Below, one piece after another: positions 36,625 through 45,483 of a DNA stretch of 64,000 nucleotides. The position numbers and the translations under genes were made by a program. Every line of letters begins with the position of its first letter. The first letter of the stretch is position 1. Source of the stretch: Acidobacteriota bacterium. Its GTDB lineage: Bacteria > Acidobacteriota > Terriglobia > Bryobacterales > Bryobacteraceae. The stretch covers positions 243,632 through 307,631 of the forward strand of contig JAFDVZ010000002.1 of assembly GCA_018268715.1 (NCBI GenBank), given 5' to 3'. Under the pieces are notes generated by a model that had not been told where the DNA came from, ran no database searches, and was given only the letters and a program-made list of their open reading frames with translations.

Positions 36625-36637
<13 letters not shown>
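34154..36637 (-). CDS. FtsX-type ABC transporter permease (double module)
   Basis: 827 residues. Two FtsX-like permease modules are fused: an N-terminal helix with MacB-type periplasmic domain (RTLLTVAAVALGVAVVLAIELAG), three helices around 260-360 (VSVVRRRAEIGIVRALGAPRPAILAAFLGEAAAL), a second pair around 390-480, another periplasmic domain (about 490-690) and the final three helices (RRREFGLLRFLGGATAQLRRVILFEAALLGLLA). The arrangement suits lipoprotein or lipid extraction (LolCE/AttFG type). It overlaps the ATPase gene by 13 bases. Confidence 0.9.
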
Positions 36638-37308
<671 letters not shown>

Positions 37309-37340
37309 CTATCTTCAAGATGCCAAACCGGGGCGGCTGG

Positions 37341-37370
37341 TTGTATTGGTTGGGGCTGGACGTCTATAAC
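37341..37370 (+). promoter_or_regulatory. Promoter-like TTGTAT-N18-TATAAC
   Basis: TTGTAT at 37341-37346 and TATAAC at 37365-37370. The hexamer ends 6 bases before the chosen ATG at 37377 and lies inside the longer upstream frame, so it favours that ATG. Confidence 0.5.
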
Positions 37371-37376
37371 GGGAGA

Positions 37377-38225
37377 ATGTCGCGCCTCCTTGTTCTCCTG
37401 CTTGCTTTGATTGCGTGCGCGTGGGCCGCTCCGGCGGACATGCTTGTGTCCACCGATTGGCTGGCGGCGCGTTTGAACGACCCCGCGGTGGTTGTGCTGC
37501 ATGTCGGATCGGAGCAGGATTATCGCGCGGGCCATGTGCCGGGGGCGCGGCTGGTGACGCTGGGCGATCTGTCGGTGACGGGGGATCGCGGGTTGCGGCT
37601 CGAGCTGCCGCCGGTGGAGGCGTTGCGGGCGGCGTTGATGAAGCTGGGCGTTGGGGATGGGTCCCGGGTGGTGATCTATCCGGCGGGAGAATCCGTGCAG
37701 TCGGCCACGCGCGTTTGGTTCACCTTCGATTACCTGGGGCTGGGCGAGCGGGCGTCGCTGCTCGATGGCGGGCTGGCGGCGTGGCGGGCGGAGGGGCGGC
37801 CGGTAAGCACGGAGATTCCTCGCGTGGAGCCGGCGGCGAATCTTACGGCGCGTGCGCGGCCGGAGATCGTGGTGGACGCCGAATATGTACGCTCGCACGC
37901 CGGGGCGATCGACCTGATCGACGCGCGGACGCCGGAGTTCTACAGCGGGGAGAGCGCGGGGATGATGCCTCGCGCGGGTCATATTCCGGGGGCTCGCAAT
38001 GTGCCGTTTGTGACGCTGGTGGACGAGCGGCGCAAGTTGAAGTCGCACGAGGCGCTGGCGGCGTTGCTGGGCGAGGCCGGGAAGCCGGCGGTGGCGTATT
38101 GCCATATCGGGCAGCAGGCGACGGTGGTGTATTTTGTTTCCCGCTATTTGGGTCGCGAGGTGCGGCTGTACGACGGATCCTTCCAGGATTGGAGCACGCG
38201 GCCGGGGCTTCCGGTCAGCAAGTAA
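37377..38225 (+). CDS. Exported thiosulfate/3-mercaptopyruvate sulfurtransferase (tandem rhodanese)
   Basis: 282 residues from ATG 37377, which gives a clean signal peptide (LLVLLLALIACAWAAP). The N-terminal rhodanese domain (TDWLAARLNDPAVVVLHV, RAGHVPGARL) lacks a Cys in its loop (VIYPAGESVQ). The C-terminal domain (IDLIDARTPEFYSGES, GHIPGARNVPF) has the active loop AYCHIGQQAT with C242. The usual role is transfer of sulfane sulfur to cyanide or thiols, here in the periplasm. The loop differs from both the thiosulfate (CRKGVT) and mercaptopyruvate (CGSGVT) types. Confidence 0.87.
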   Translation: MSRLLVLLLALIACAWAAPADMLVSTDWLAARLNDPAVVVLHVGSEQDYRAGHVPGARLVTLGDLSVTGDRGLRLELPPVEALRAALMKLGVGDGSRVVIYPAGESVQSATRVWFTFDYLGLGERASLLDGGLAAWRAEGRPVSTEIPRVEPAANLTARARPEIVVDAEYVRSHAGAIDLIDARTPEFYSGESAGMMPRAGHIPGARNVPFVTLVDERRKLKSHEALAALLGEAGKPAVAYCHIGQQATVVYFVSRYLGREVRLYDGSFQDWSTRPGLPVSK

Positions 38226-38241
38226 GCAACGGCGGGAGTGG

Positions 38242-38247
38242 TACAAT
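38242..38247 (+). promoter_or_regulatory. -10-like hexamer TACAAT
   Basis: TACAAT 26 bases before the ATG of the DMT transporter gene. No convincing -35 is seen. Confidence 0.4.
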
Positions 38248-38273
38248 TTTGGCGGAAACTCCAATAGGCGCTT

Positions 38274-39362
38274 ATGTTTCTTCCTTCCACTTATGTGGCG
38301 GCCCTGCTGCTGACTATATTGTCGATGTTGTGCTGGGGGTCGTGGGCCAACACGCAGAAATTGACCGGAAAATGGCGTTTCGAATTGTTTTATTTCGACT
38401 ACGCTTTTGGCGTGTTGGTGTGCGCGATCGTGGCCGCCTTCACGTTCGGGTCGATGAACCCGCACGAGTTAGGCGTGATGGATCTGCTGGCGTTGACGGC
38501 CAAACGCAAGATGGTGTGGGCGGTGGCCGGCGGCGTGGTGTTCAACCTGGCGAACATGCTGCTGGTGGCGGCGATCTCGGTGGCGGGCATGGCGGTGGCG
38601 TTTCCGATCGGCATTGGCCTGGCGCTAGTGATCGGCGTGGTGTGGAACTACTACTTGAACCCGCAGGGGAATCCGGCGCTGCTGTTCGGCGGAGTGGCGC
38701 TGGTGGCGGCGGCGATCATCGTGGACGCGCTCGCTTACAAGAAGCACGCGGCGGCGAAACCCAAGGCGGCCGAGGTTCCCGAACCCGCGCCGGAGTCGCA
38801 GCAGATGCGGCGGCGATCCGGCTCGCGATCCTCGTCGCGGTCGCGCGGGCCGAGCGCAACCAAGGGGATCGTCATCAGCCTGGTGAGCGGCATCCTGATG
38901 GGGTCGTTCTATCCGCTGGTGCAGATTGCGCGGACGGGCGAGGATGGCGTTCAGCCTTACGCCGACGCGCTGCTGTTTGCGGCGGGCGTGTTCTTTTCCA
39001 CCTTCCTGTTCAACTTCTTCTTCATGATGATGCCCGTGCAGGGCGACAGCGTGGGCGTGCCGGACTTTTTCCGCGGCACGAAGAAGCAGCATCTGCTGGG
39101 AGTGGTGGGCGGCATCATCTGGTGCATCGGGGCGATATCGAACTTCACGGCGTCGAGCGCGCCGGCCCATGTGCAGGTGGGACCGGCGGTGAGCTACGCG
39201 ATGGGCCAGGGGGCGACGCTGGTCAGCGCGTTGTGGGGGCTGCTGGTGTGGAAGGAATTTCAGGGCGCGCAGCCGAAGGTGAAGCAACTGCTGACGCTGA
39301 TGCTGATCCTGTTCGCCGTGGGCCTGGGAATGGTCTCGATCGCGCCGCTGTACGCGCGCTAG
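38274..39362 (+). CDS. DMT-superfamily transporter (GRP/RhaT-like sugar transporter)
   Basis: 362 residues with about ten hydrophobic helices. It starts YVAALLLTILSMLCWGSWANTQKL, a pattern common in glucose/ribose porters and RhaT-like members of the drug/metabolite transporter group. Between helices 5 and 6 (about residues 160-200) is a hydrophilic insert with MRRRSGSRSSSRSRGPS, unusual for the family. The second half repeats the five-helix module (GIVISLVSGILMGSFYPLVQIA). Uptake of a sugar is inferred from family only. It is convergent with the serine hydrolase gene. Confidence 0.75.
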   Translation: MFLPSTYVAALLLTILSMLCWGSWANTQKLTGKWRFELFYFDYAFGVLVCAIVAAFTFGSMNPHELGVMDLLALTAKRKMVWAVAGGVVFNLANMLLVAAISVAGMAVAFPIGIGLALVIGVVWNYYLNPQGNPALLFGGVALVAAAIIVDALAYKKHAAAKPKAAEVPEPAPESQQMRRRSGSRSSSRSRGPSATKGIVISLVSGILMGSFYPLVQIARTGEDGVQPYADALLFAAGVFFSTFLFNFFFMMMPVQGDSVGVPDFFRGTKKQHLLGVVGGIIWCIGAISNFTASSAPAHVQVGPAVSYAMGQGATLVSALWGLLVWKEFQGAQPKVKQLLTLMLILFAVGLGMVSIAPLYAR

Positions 39363-39376
39363 CCCGGGCGCCGCAG

Positions 39377-40411
39377 TCATCGGGCGAGCGCGGGAATAAT
39401 GAATTCCGTCAGGATGCGATCGGTCTGTTCGTGCATGCCGCGCGTGTTGTAGTTCGTACTGGTGATGGCGGCCACGGCGTCGAGCGACGGGATGGCGCAC
39501 ACCTTGTTGCCGCCGTTGCCCATCATGCAGTACGAGGCGAAGGTCTTCCCGCCGGAGCGCCAGGGAACCAGCCACCAGAGGTAGCCGTATTCCCGCTGAT
39601 CGTCGATGCGCGCGTGCGGCGTAGTGGAGGCCTCCACCCAAGAGCGATCGAGGATGCGAACGCCGTTCCATTCACCGCCGTTCAGATATAGCTGGGCGAT
39701 GCGGGCCAGGCTGAGGGTGGACAGGCGGAGGCCGCCGCCGGTCTGCGGCACGTCGAGCGGCGAGAACACCCACTCGGCTTCGCCGATGGCGAGGGGCGCG
39801 AACAGCTTGTCCTTCGCGTAACGGTCCGTGCGCGCGCGGGTGGCCGCCGCGAGCGCCTCGCTCAGTACGAACACGCCGCCCGTACAGTAGGAGAAGTCGC
39901 GGCCGTGGGGCGGAGGGACGCGCTTTTCGCCGAGGCGCATGCGTCCTCTCACGGGCAGGTCGAGGATGAACTGGGCCCAGTCCTCGACGATGTACATGCG
40001 CTCCTCATTGCCGCGGGAGGCGTCGTTCCAGTCGTCGCATTCCAGGCACGAACTCATGGTGAGGAAGTCCTCCACGGCGATGCGCGCCTTTCTGGGGTCC
40101 GGGTTCTGAACGCGCGCGGCGCGGGACGGCAACAGGGCGAAGATGCGGGAATCCAGGGAGAGTTTCCGTTCGCGAATGGCGATGCCCACCAAGGCGCTGG
40201 TGATCGTCTTGGTGGCCGAGCGCGTGTCGCGCAGGGTGGATGCGTCGCCTTCGAAATAGTGTTCATAGACGGGCTTGCCGTGCCGCAAGACGACGACGCT
40301 CGAGATCTTCTTGAACTCGCCGGATTCGACGGCGGATTCGAGTTTGGCGAGCGGGAGTTGCGCGCTGGCCAGTTGGATCAGGCAGGCGGCGGTGAGGAGT
40401 ATCCGGATCAT
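39377..40411 (-). CDS. Exported serine hydrolase of the beta-lactamase class C family
   Basis: 344 residues with a signal peptide (IRILLTAACLIQLASAQ). The SxxK motif is SATK in TRSATKTITSALVGIAI (about residue 68). The Tyr motif (YxN) appears as YCTGGVFVLSEAL, and the third motif is in the MGNGGNKVCAIPS region. Such proteins are usually esterases or peptidases rather than antibiotic resistance enzymes. Its ATG follows the AraC gene's TAG without a gap, so the two are co-transcribed. Confidence 0.85.
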   Translation of the reverse strand: MIRILLTAACLIQLASAQLPLAKLESAVESGEFKKISSVVVLRHGKPVYEHYFEGDASTLRDTRSATKTITSALVGIAIRERKLSLDSRIFALLPSRAARVQNPDPRKARIAVEDFLTMSSCLECDDWNDASRGNEERMYIVEDWAQFILDLPVRGRMRLGEKRVPPPHGRDFSYCTGGVFVLSEALAAATRARTDRYAKDKLFAPLAIGEAEWVFSPLDVPQTGGGLRLSTLSLARIAQLYLNGGEWNGVRILDRSWVEASTTPHARIDDQREYGYLWWLVPWRSGGKTFASYCMMGNGGNKVCAIPSLDAVAAITSTNYNTRGMHEQTDRILTEFIIPALAR

Positions 40412-41269
40412 CTAGGCATCATCGTGGCATCCGGCGGCGGTCTCCGTCTTGTCGTTTTGAAACCCTTCCGCCAGGCGACGATACCGGCCCGGCGAGAGCG
40501 TGAAGGCGCGGGTGAACGCGCGGGTCATCTGGCTTTGATCGGAGAATCCGCAGGCCAGGGCGGCGTCCGCCAGGGGAAGGCCGCGCTCGATGGCGGAGCG
40601 CAGGCGGACGATCTTCGCTCGCCGCAGATACTCGCCGGGGGTGGAATGGAACCATCGGCGGAAGGCTCGGGCCAGCGCCACCGGGTGCACGCCCGCGGCT
40701 TGCGCGATCTGGGCGACGGTGGGCGATTCGCTGGCGTCGTCCATAAACTCCCGCGCACGGGCGAGCCAGGCCGGCGGGTGGCGCGAGTGAGCGGCGGGGT
40801 TCGAAATCCCGGCGGCGAGTTCGAGCCCGAGCGCTTCGCACTCCTCGACTCCGCTTGCGTGGGTGAGCCCCGCCACCGCCGCGGCCGCGCGCACGAATCG
40901 CGCCAGCGGATGGCTGACCACGATGGGAACGGCGGGCGCGCGCTCGAGCATCGCCCACATGCCGGGCGCCGGGGAGATGGCCAGGAAACGTCCGCGCTGG
41001 GTGGCGAAACGGTCGCGATGGGTCACGCCGCCGGGGTTGTAGATCAGCGTGCCGGGCGGGCACAGGGCGTCCGCGCCGCGGGCCTGGGTGGTGTACAGCC
41101 CTTCAAGAACCAGGACGAAGTGGGGAGCTTCGTGGGTGTGGCGGGGAACCTCGCGCTCGGCCACGGTGGCCGTTAACCGGGCGAAGTCAAAGGAAGGCGC
41201 GGCGATCCGGCTGAATGATCGTCCGTAGTAAGAACCCGGGGCGAGCCGTGTCCGCGTGGATGCCGTCAT
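40412..41269 (-). CDS. AraC family transcriptional regulator
   Basis: 285 residues from ATG 41269. The N-terminal half is a cupin sensor (REVPRHTHEAPHFVLVLEGLYTTQ, ALCPPGTLIYNPGGVTHRDRF). The C terminus holds two HTH motifs (TVAQIAQAAGVHPVALARAFRRWFHSTPGEYLRRAKIVR, then LADAALACGFSDQSQMTRAFTRAFTLSPGRYRR). It probably controls itself and the adjoining hydrolase. TATCGA ends 6 bases before this ATG on the minus strand; the longer upstream frame runs through a terminator-like hairpin and is rejected. Confidence 0.9.
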   Translation of the reverse strand: MTASTRTRLAPGSYYGRSFSRIAAPSFDFARLTATVAEREVPRHTHEAPHFVLVLEGLYTTQARGADALCPPGTLIYNPGGVTHRDRFATQRGRFLAISPAPGMWAMLERAPAVPIVVSHPLARFVRAAAAVAGLTHASGVEECEALGLELAAGISNPAAHSRHPPAWLARAREFMDDASESPTVAQIAQAAGVHPVALARAFRRWFHSTPGEYLRRAKIVRLRSAIERGLPLADAALACGFSDQSQMTRAFTRAFTLSPGRYRRLAEGFQNDKTETAAGCHDDA

Positions 41270-41275
41270 CCCTTT

Positions 41276-41281
41276 TCGATA
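41276..41281 (-). promoter_or_regulatory. -10-like hexamer TATCGA (AraC gene)
   Basis: On the minus strand TATCGA ends 6 bases before ATG 41269, downstream of the hairpin at 41313-41340. Confidence 0.35.
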
Positions 41282-41312
41282 CGCATCAACTGGGGCCGAG
41301 GTTCGGCGATCC

Positions 41313-41340
41313 GGAGGGGCGCCGGCGAAAGCGCCCCTCC
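41313..41340 (-). terminator. Perfect 10-bp stem-loop after the di-haem protein gene
   Basis: Arms 41313-41322 and 41331-41340 (GGAGGGGCGC and its complement) pair perfectly with an 8-base loop. It lies 13 bases beyond the stop of the minus-strand di-haem gene and separates it from the AraC gene. The T run is weak. Confidence 0.6.
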
Positions 41341-41352
41341 ATTCCAACGCGT

Positions 41353-42627
41353 CTACAGCGATCGCAGGAAGTTGAGTAGGTCCTGCTTCTGCCGCGCTGG
41401 CAACGCGCGGTACGCGCCGATGACGGCGTTGGCCTCCGAGCCGGAACTGGCGTGCTGTTCGATCGCCTCCATCAGATCCGCGGTGCGGCCGTCGTGCAAC
41501 AGGAAGCGGCGCTTGCCGAGCCCCCACAACGGCGCGGTTCTCCACTCCGAAGGACCCGCGGCGCCTTGCACAACGTCGTCGGCAAGACCCGTTCCCATGT
41601 CGTGCAACGCGAGATCGGAATACAGCACCGCGCGTCTGGAATCGAGCGCTGCGGTAGCGGCCGGACCAGTGACCAGTGACGGCGTGTGGCATGCGGCGCA
41701 TCCGACCTGGCCGAACACGCCCGCGCCGTTCGAGATGGATTGGTTGGGAGGAGCCGGCGCAGGAGCGTCCAGGAATTTGATGAAGGTGGTGAAGGCGTGG
41801 ACGTCGCCGGGCTCGCCGGTTTCGTAGTTATAGTGATCCTCCGGGGCGGGCGAGGTCGGGCAGTTCGGGACTTCGGTGCGCGCGTTGGGAAACAGGTCGT
41901 TGGTGACGCCGCTTTCCACCGCGTAGGCTTCGCCGGAGAAGATCAGCAGCGATTTGTTCTGCGCTTTCCAACCGAATCGGGAGATCGTGCCGTCGTTGGC
42001 GCTGCGATTGAAGTGTCCGGCGATGCCCAACTGCTGCTTGGCGGCCGCGTTCGCATCCAGATTGCGCTCGAGGGCGGAGTCGGGAATCGCCTCCAACAGG
42101 CCGAGGCCGTAGAGGGGCGTCGGGATGCGGAAGGCGAGGTTCTGGAAGTTGGAGAAATCCTCCTGCGGGACGGCGCATCCTCGCGGGGTGTCAGCACGCC
42201 CGGCGACAGTGAACAGCGCGTGCACTCCGCCGTCGCGCGTTCCGTCCGTGTTCCGGCGGAACCGCACCGCTCGCACCGGACCGTTCATGGCGAGGAACGC
42301 CGGCACGCTGTTGCGCGCTCCATTGGCCGTCGCCACCGCCACTTGCGGATTCACGTCGGGGCTCGATCCGCCCGTCGCCGGCGCGGCGTGGCAGCCTCCG
42401 CAGCTATCCAGGTTGAATCGCGGGCCCAGTCCGTCGGCCACGCCGTCCACTTTTCGGAAGGCCGCGAGGCCTGCGTTGAAGGCCGCCAACTCCGCCTTGG
42501 TCAATCCGGCCAGGGGCGCGCCGGCTCCGGCCGCGCCCGCGCGAACGCCGGGGTCCTGTTGCGCGCGCACCGTGACGGAGGCCAGCAGCGCGCCCGCCAC
42601 CGCAAGAGATTTCAGATAGTTTTTCAC
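41353..42627 (-). CDS. Exported di-haem cytochrome c-type oxidoreductase (DHOR family)
   Basis: 424 residues, GTG start with GAGGTG 6 bases upstream and a signal peptide (SLAVAGALLASVTVRAQ). Two c-type haem motifs are visible: CGGCHA at about residue 74 and CAACHTP at about 309. The domain pattern (FNAGLAAFRKVDGVADGLGPRFNLDSCGGCH, then DLALHDMGTGLADDV, TAPLWGLGKRRFLLHDGR) is that of DHOR/DUF1111 proteins, relatives of MauG-type peroxidases. It acts in the periplasm and is divergent from the molybdenum hydroxylase genes. Confidence 0.88.
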   Translation of the reverse strand: MKNYLKSLAVAGALLASVTVRAQQDPGVRAGAAGAGAPLAGLTKAELAAFNAGLAAFRKVDGVADGLGPRFNLDSCGGCHAAPATGGSSPDVNPQVAVATANGARNSVPAFLAMNGPVRAVRFRRNTDGTRDGGVHALFTVAGRADTPRGCAVPQEDFSNFQNLAFRIPTPLYGLGLLEAIPDSALERNLDANAAAKQQLGIAGHFNRSANDGTISRFGWKAQNKSLLIFSGEAYAVESGVTNDLFPNARTEVPNCPTSPAPEDHYNYETGEPGDVHAFTTFIKFLDAPAPAPPNQSISNGAGVFGQVGCAACHTPSLVTGPAATAALDSRRAVLYSDLALHDMGTGLADDVVQGAAGPSEWRTAPLWGLGKRRFLLHDGRTADLMEAIEQHASSGSEANAVIGAYRALPARQKQDLLNFLRSL

Positions 42628-42799
42628 CCAATCACCTCGAAGAGGATTGTAGGGTTCAACGCGGGATTACGAGCTCAAATGAGCGTAAATGAAGCTTTAC
42701 AGGATCTTTACAGAGCATTTCGCGATCCCGCCGGAATGGCGTTCGGATGCGAGGAATGGCGTTCGTCACATCTCCGTTGCCCGGCCTTCGGACCGGCCC

Positions 42800-42805
42800 T
42801 ACAGT
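42800..42805 (+). promoter_or_regulatory. -10-like hexamer TACAGT (iorAB operon)
   Basis: TACAGT ends 8 bases before the ATG of the iron-sulfur subunit gene. It lies inside a longer upstream frame and so supports the start at 42814. Confidence 0.4.
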
Positions 42806-42813
42806 GGACCTCG

Positions 42814-43293
42814 ATGGCGATTCTGACTCTGTTGGTGAACGGCGTCCGGCGGCGCGTGGATGTGGATCCGTCGACGCCTCTGTTATGGGTGCTGCGTGAG
42901 AATCTGCGCCTCACCGGCGCGAAGTTCGGGTGCGGGGCCGCCCTGTGCGGGGTGTGCACCGTGCTCGTCAACGGCGAGGCCGTGCGGTCCTGCGTGACGC
43001 CGGTGAGCTCCGTCGCCAACGGGGAACGGATCGTCACCATCGAAGGCGCCGGCGCGACCCCCGCCGGCGCCGCGCTCCAGCAGGCTTGGCTCGACGAGGA
43101 CGTCGTACAGTGCGGGTATTGCCAGCCCGGGCAGATCATGGCGGCGGCCGCCCTGCTGCTGAAGCATCCCAAACCGACCGACGACGACATCGACCGCGAA
43201 TTGTCCGGCGTGCTGTGCCGATGCTCCACCTATCACCGCATCCGGCGGGCGATTCATCGGGGCGCGGCGGCGATGAGCGGGGGATCGCGATGA
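42814..43293 (+). CDS. (2Fe-2S) subunit of a molybdenum hydroxylase (IorA type)
   Basis: 159 residues, the normal size for the small subunit. The plant-ferredoxin-like cluster is bound by KFGCGAALCGVCTVLVNGEAVRSC. The second, C-terminal helical cluster is bound by QCGYCQPGQIM and LCRCSTYHRI. It passes electrons from the Mo site of the large subunit, whose gene overlaps its end by four bases. Isoquinoline 1-oxidoreductase is the closest named relative; the true substrate is unknown. Confidence 0.92.
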   Translation: MAILTLLVNGVRRRVDVDPSTPLLWVLRENLRLTGAKFGCGAALCGVCTVLVNGEAVRSCVTPVSSVANGERIVTIEGAGATPAGAALQQAWLDEDVVQCGYCQPGQIMAAAALLLKHPKPTDDDIDRELSGVLCRCSTYHRIRRAIHRGAAAMSGGSR

Positions 43294-45425
43294 AGGTCCC
43301 GCGGCGGAGCATCCTCAAGAACACAGTGGCGGCGGGCGGCGGCCTGCTGCTCGGATTTCCGCTCAATGGCGCTTCGCGCAACGGCGCCGCCTTCGCGCCG
43401 AACGCGTTTATCCGCATTGCGCCCGACGGCCGGATCACGTTCCTCATCGGCCGAACGGAGTTCGGCCAGGGCGTGTTCACCTCGCTTTCGATGATGATCG
43501 CCGAGGAGCTCGAAGTGGACCTGGCGAAGGTCGAGGTTCGGAACGCGCCCGCGGATCCGGCCTATGACCATCCCTCGTTCGGCAAGCAGATGACGGGGGG
43601 AAGCCAGAGCGTGATGGGCTCCTGGCAGCCGATGCGCATGGCGGGCGCAGTCGCGAGGGAGATGCTGGTCCGCGCCGCGGCCGCGCGTTGGAAGGCAGCG
43701 CCCGAATCGTGTCGCGCCGAGCGCGGAGTGGTGCTGCATACACAGTCGGGGCGGAGGCTTTCCTACGGCGAACTCGCCAGCGCCGCCGCGCGCCAGCCGG
43801 TTCCGCGCGAGGTCGCGCTGAAGCCCGCCTCCGAATGGAAGGTGATCGGACGGCCGATGCCGAGGGTCGATGGAAAGGCGAGCGTCGAAGGGCGGACCGA
43901 GTTCGGCATCGATGTGACCGCGCCCGGGATGCTGACGGCGCTGATCGCGCGTCCGCCGGCGTTCGGCGCCCGCGTGCGAGCCTTTCGTGCGGCCAAGGCG
44001 CTGGCCGTGGCCGGGGTACGCGCGGTTGTGCCCGTGGATGCGGGCGTGGCGGTGGTCGCGTCCGGATTCTGGAGCGCGAGCCGCGGGCTGGAGGCGCTGG
44101 AGGTGGATTGGACCGACAGTCCGCTCAAGGATCTGACCAGCGACGGGCAACGGGCGCAATACGCCGCGCTCGCGCGCACGCCGGGGAAGCTGGCGCGGAA
44201 CATCGGAGACGCCGACGCCGCGTTGCGCTCGGCCGCGCGAGTTATCGAGGCCGAGTATGAGGTCCCCTACGTGGCCCACGCCATGATGGAGCCGCTCAAT
44301 TGCGTCGCCGACGTGAGGGCCGACCGGTGCGACGTCTGGACCGGCACGCAATATCAATCGCATGACCGGGAGTCGGCGGCGCTGGCCGCGGGATTGCCTC
44401 TCGACCGGGTGCAACTGCACACGCTGCAGTGCGGCACGGGATTTGGACGGCGGTGGGCGATGACGTCGTACTTCGTCGTGGAGGCTGTCCAACTGTCGAA
44501 AGCCGTGAAGGCGCCGGTGAAGGTCGTCTGGACGCGCGAGGACGACATTCGCGGCGGGTGGTACCGCCCGCGCTATTACCATTCGATGGCCGGAGCGCTC
44601 GACGATCAGGGCGCGTTGCTCGCCTGGCGCCAGAGGATCGCCGGACAGCCCATCTTCGTCGGCAGCACGGAGGAGCAGAACTACGCCAAGGACGGAATCG
44701 ATGGCGGCCACACCGGCGGTTCGAACATCGCATACCCGGCGCCGAACCAGCGGGTGGAGATCCACATGGTGATGGAAGGTCCGCCGGTGCAGACGATGCG
44801 CGCGGTGGGCGGCACCCACAACGGTTTCGTCACCGAATGCTTCTTCGATGAGATGGCGTACGCGGCCGGGCGGGATCCCGTCGAATGGCGGCTCGAGTTG
44901 TTGAAGGGCCGTCCGCGTCTGCGAGCGGCGCTGGCGCTGGCGGCCGAGAAGGCTGGTTGGGGACGCGCCCTGCCCCGTGGCCGGGGACTGGGAGCAGCCG
45001 CCGTCGACTATCACACCTGCATCGCCGAAATCGCCGAGGTCAGCGTTTCCGACGACGGCGTCGTGAAGGTGCATCGCATCGTGGCGGGCGTCGACGCGGG
45101 CACGGTGATCAATCCTTCCGGCCTGCGCGCGCAGGTGGAAGGCGGCATCCTGTTCGCGCTGAGCCCGACGCTGTTGAGCGCGCTGACCGTCGATCGGGGC
45201 CGTACGCTCGAAAGCAATTTTCACGACTTTCGCGTCATCTCGATCGCCGACGCGCCGGACATCGAGATTCACATGTCCGGCGGCGGCGGTCCGCCGCAGG
45301 GCGTGGGCGAAGCCGCCGTGCCATGCGTGCCGGCCGCGGTGGCGAACGCGGTGTTCGCCGCCACCGGCCGCAGGGTCCGGCGACTGCCCATCCGCCCGGA
45401 GGATCTCCGCGGGTGGCGTGGGTGA
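43290..45425 (+). CDS. Molybdopterin-binding subunit of a molybdenum hydroxylase (IorB type)
   Basis: 711 residues. The N terminus KVPRRSILKNTVAAGGG is a Tat-like signal, as in IorB and periplasmic aldehyde oxidoreductases. Two Mo-binding halves follow (FLIGRTEFGQGVFTSLSMMIAEEL, GTQYQSHDRESAALAAGLPLDRVQLHTLQCGTGFGRR, VRAVGGTHNGFVTECFFDEMAY), and the base-catalytic Glu is in PPQGVGEAAVPCVP near the C terminus. It hydroxylates an N-heterocycle or aldehyde with water as oxygen source. No FAD subunit or maturation gene is next to it. Confidence 0.92.
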   Translation: MKVPRRSILKNTVAAGGGLLLGFPLNGASRNGAAFAPNAFIRIAPDGRITFLIGRTEFGQGVFTSLSMMIAEELEVDLAKVEVRNAPADPAYDHPSFGKQMTGGSQSVMGSWQPMRMAGAVAREMLVRAAAARWKAAPESCRAERGVVLHTQSGRRLSYGELASAAARQPVPREVALKPASEWKVIGRPMPRVDGKASVEGRTEFGIDVTAPGMLTALIARPPAFGARVRAFRAAKALAVAGVRAVVPVDAGVAVVASGFWSASRGLEALEVDWTDSPLKDLTSDGQRAQYAALARTPGKLARNIGDADAALRSAARVIEAEYEVPYVAHAMMEPLNCVADVRADRCDVWTGTQYQSHDRESAALAAGLPLDRVQLHTLQCGTGFGRRWAMTSYFVVEAVQLSKAVKAPVKVVWTREDDIRGGWYRPRYYHSMAGALDDQGALLAWRQRIAGQPIFVGSTEEQNYAKDGIDGGHTGGSNIAYPAPNQRVEIHMVMEGPPVQTMRAVGGTHNGFVTECFFDEMAYAAGRDPVEWRLELLKGRPRLRAALALAAEKAGWGRALPRGRGLGAAAVDYHTCIAEIAEVSVSDDGVVKVHRIVAGVDAGTVINPSGLRAQVEGGILFALSPTLLSALTVDRGRTLESNFHDFRVISIADAPDIEIHMSGGGGPPQGVGEAAVPCVPAAVANAVFAATGRRVRRLPIRPEDLRGWRG

Positions 45426-45483
45426 CGTCCGGCGAGGCCGGCTCGCCATGCGAGGATGAAAGCGAAGAGGGAAACACACGGCC

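Noticed and set aside
37415..39691. 758-codon plus-strand frame rich in Gly, Ala and Arg
   Set aside because: Runs out of frame through the sulfurtransferase and transporter genes and shows no domain; long open frames are expected at this GC content.
41270..41701. Longer N terminus for the AraC regulator
   Set aside because: It would run through the di-haem gene in antisense and a terminator-like hairpin.
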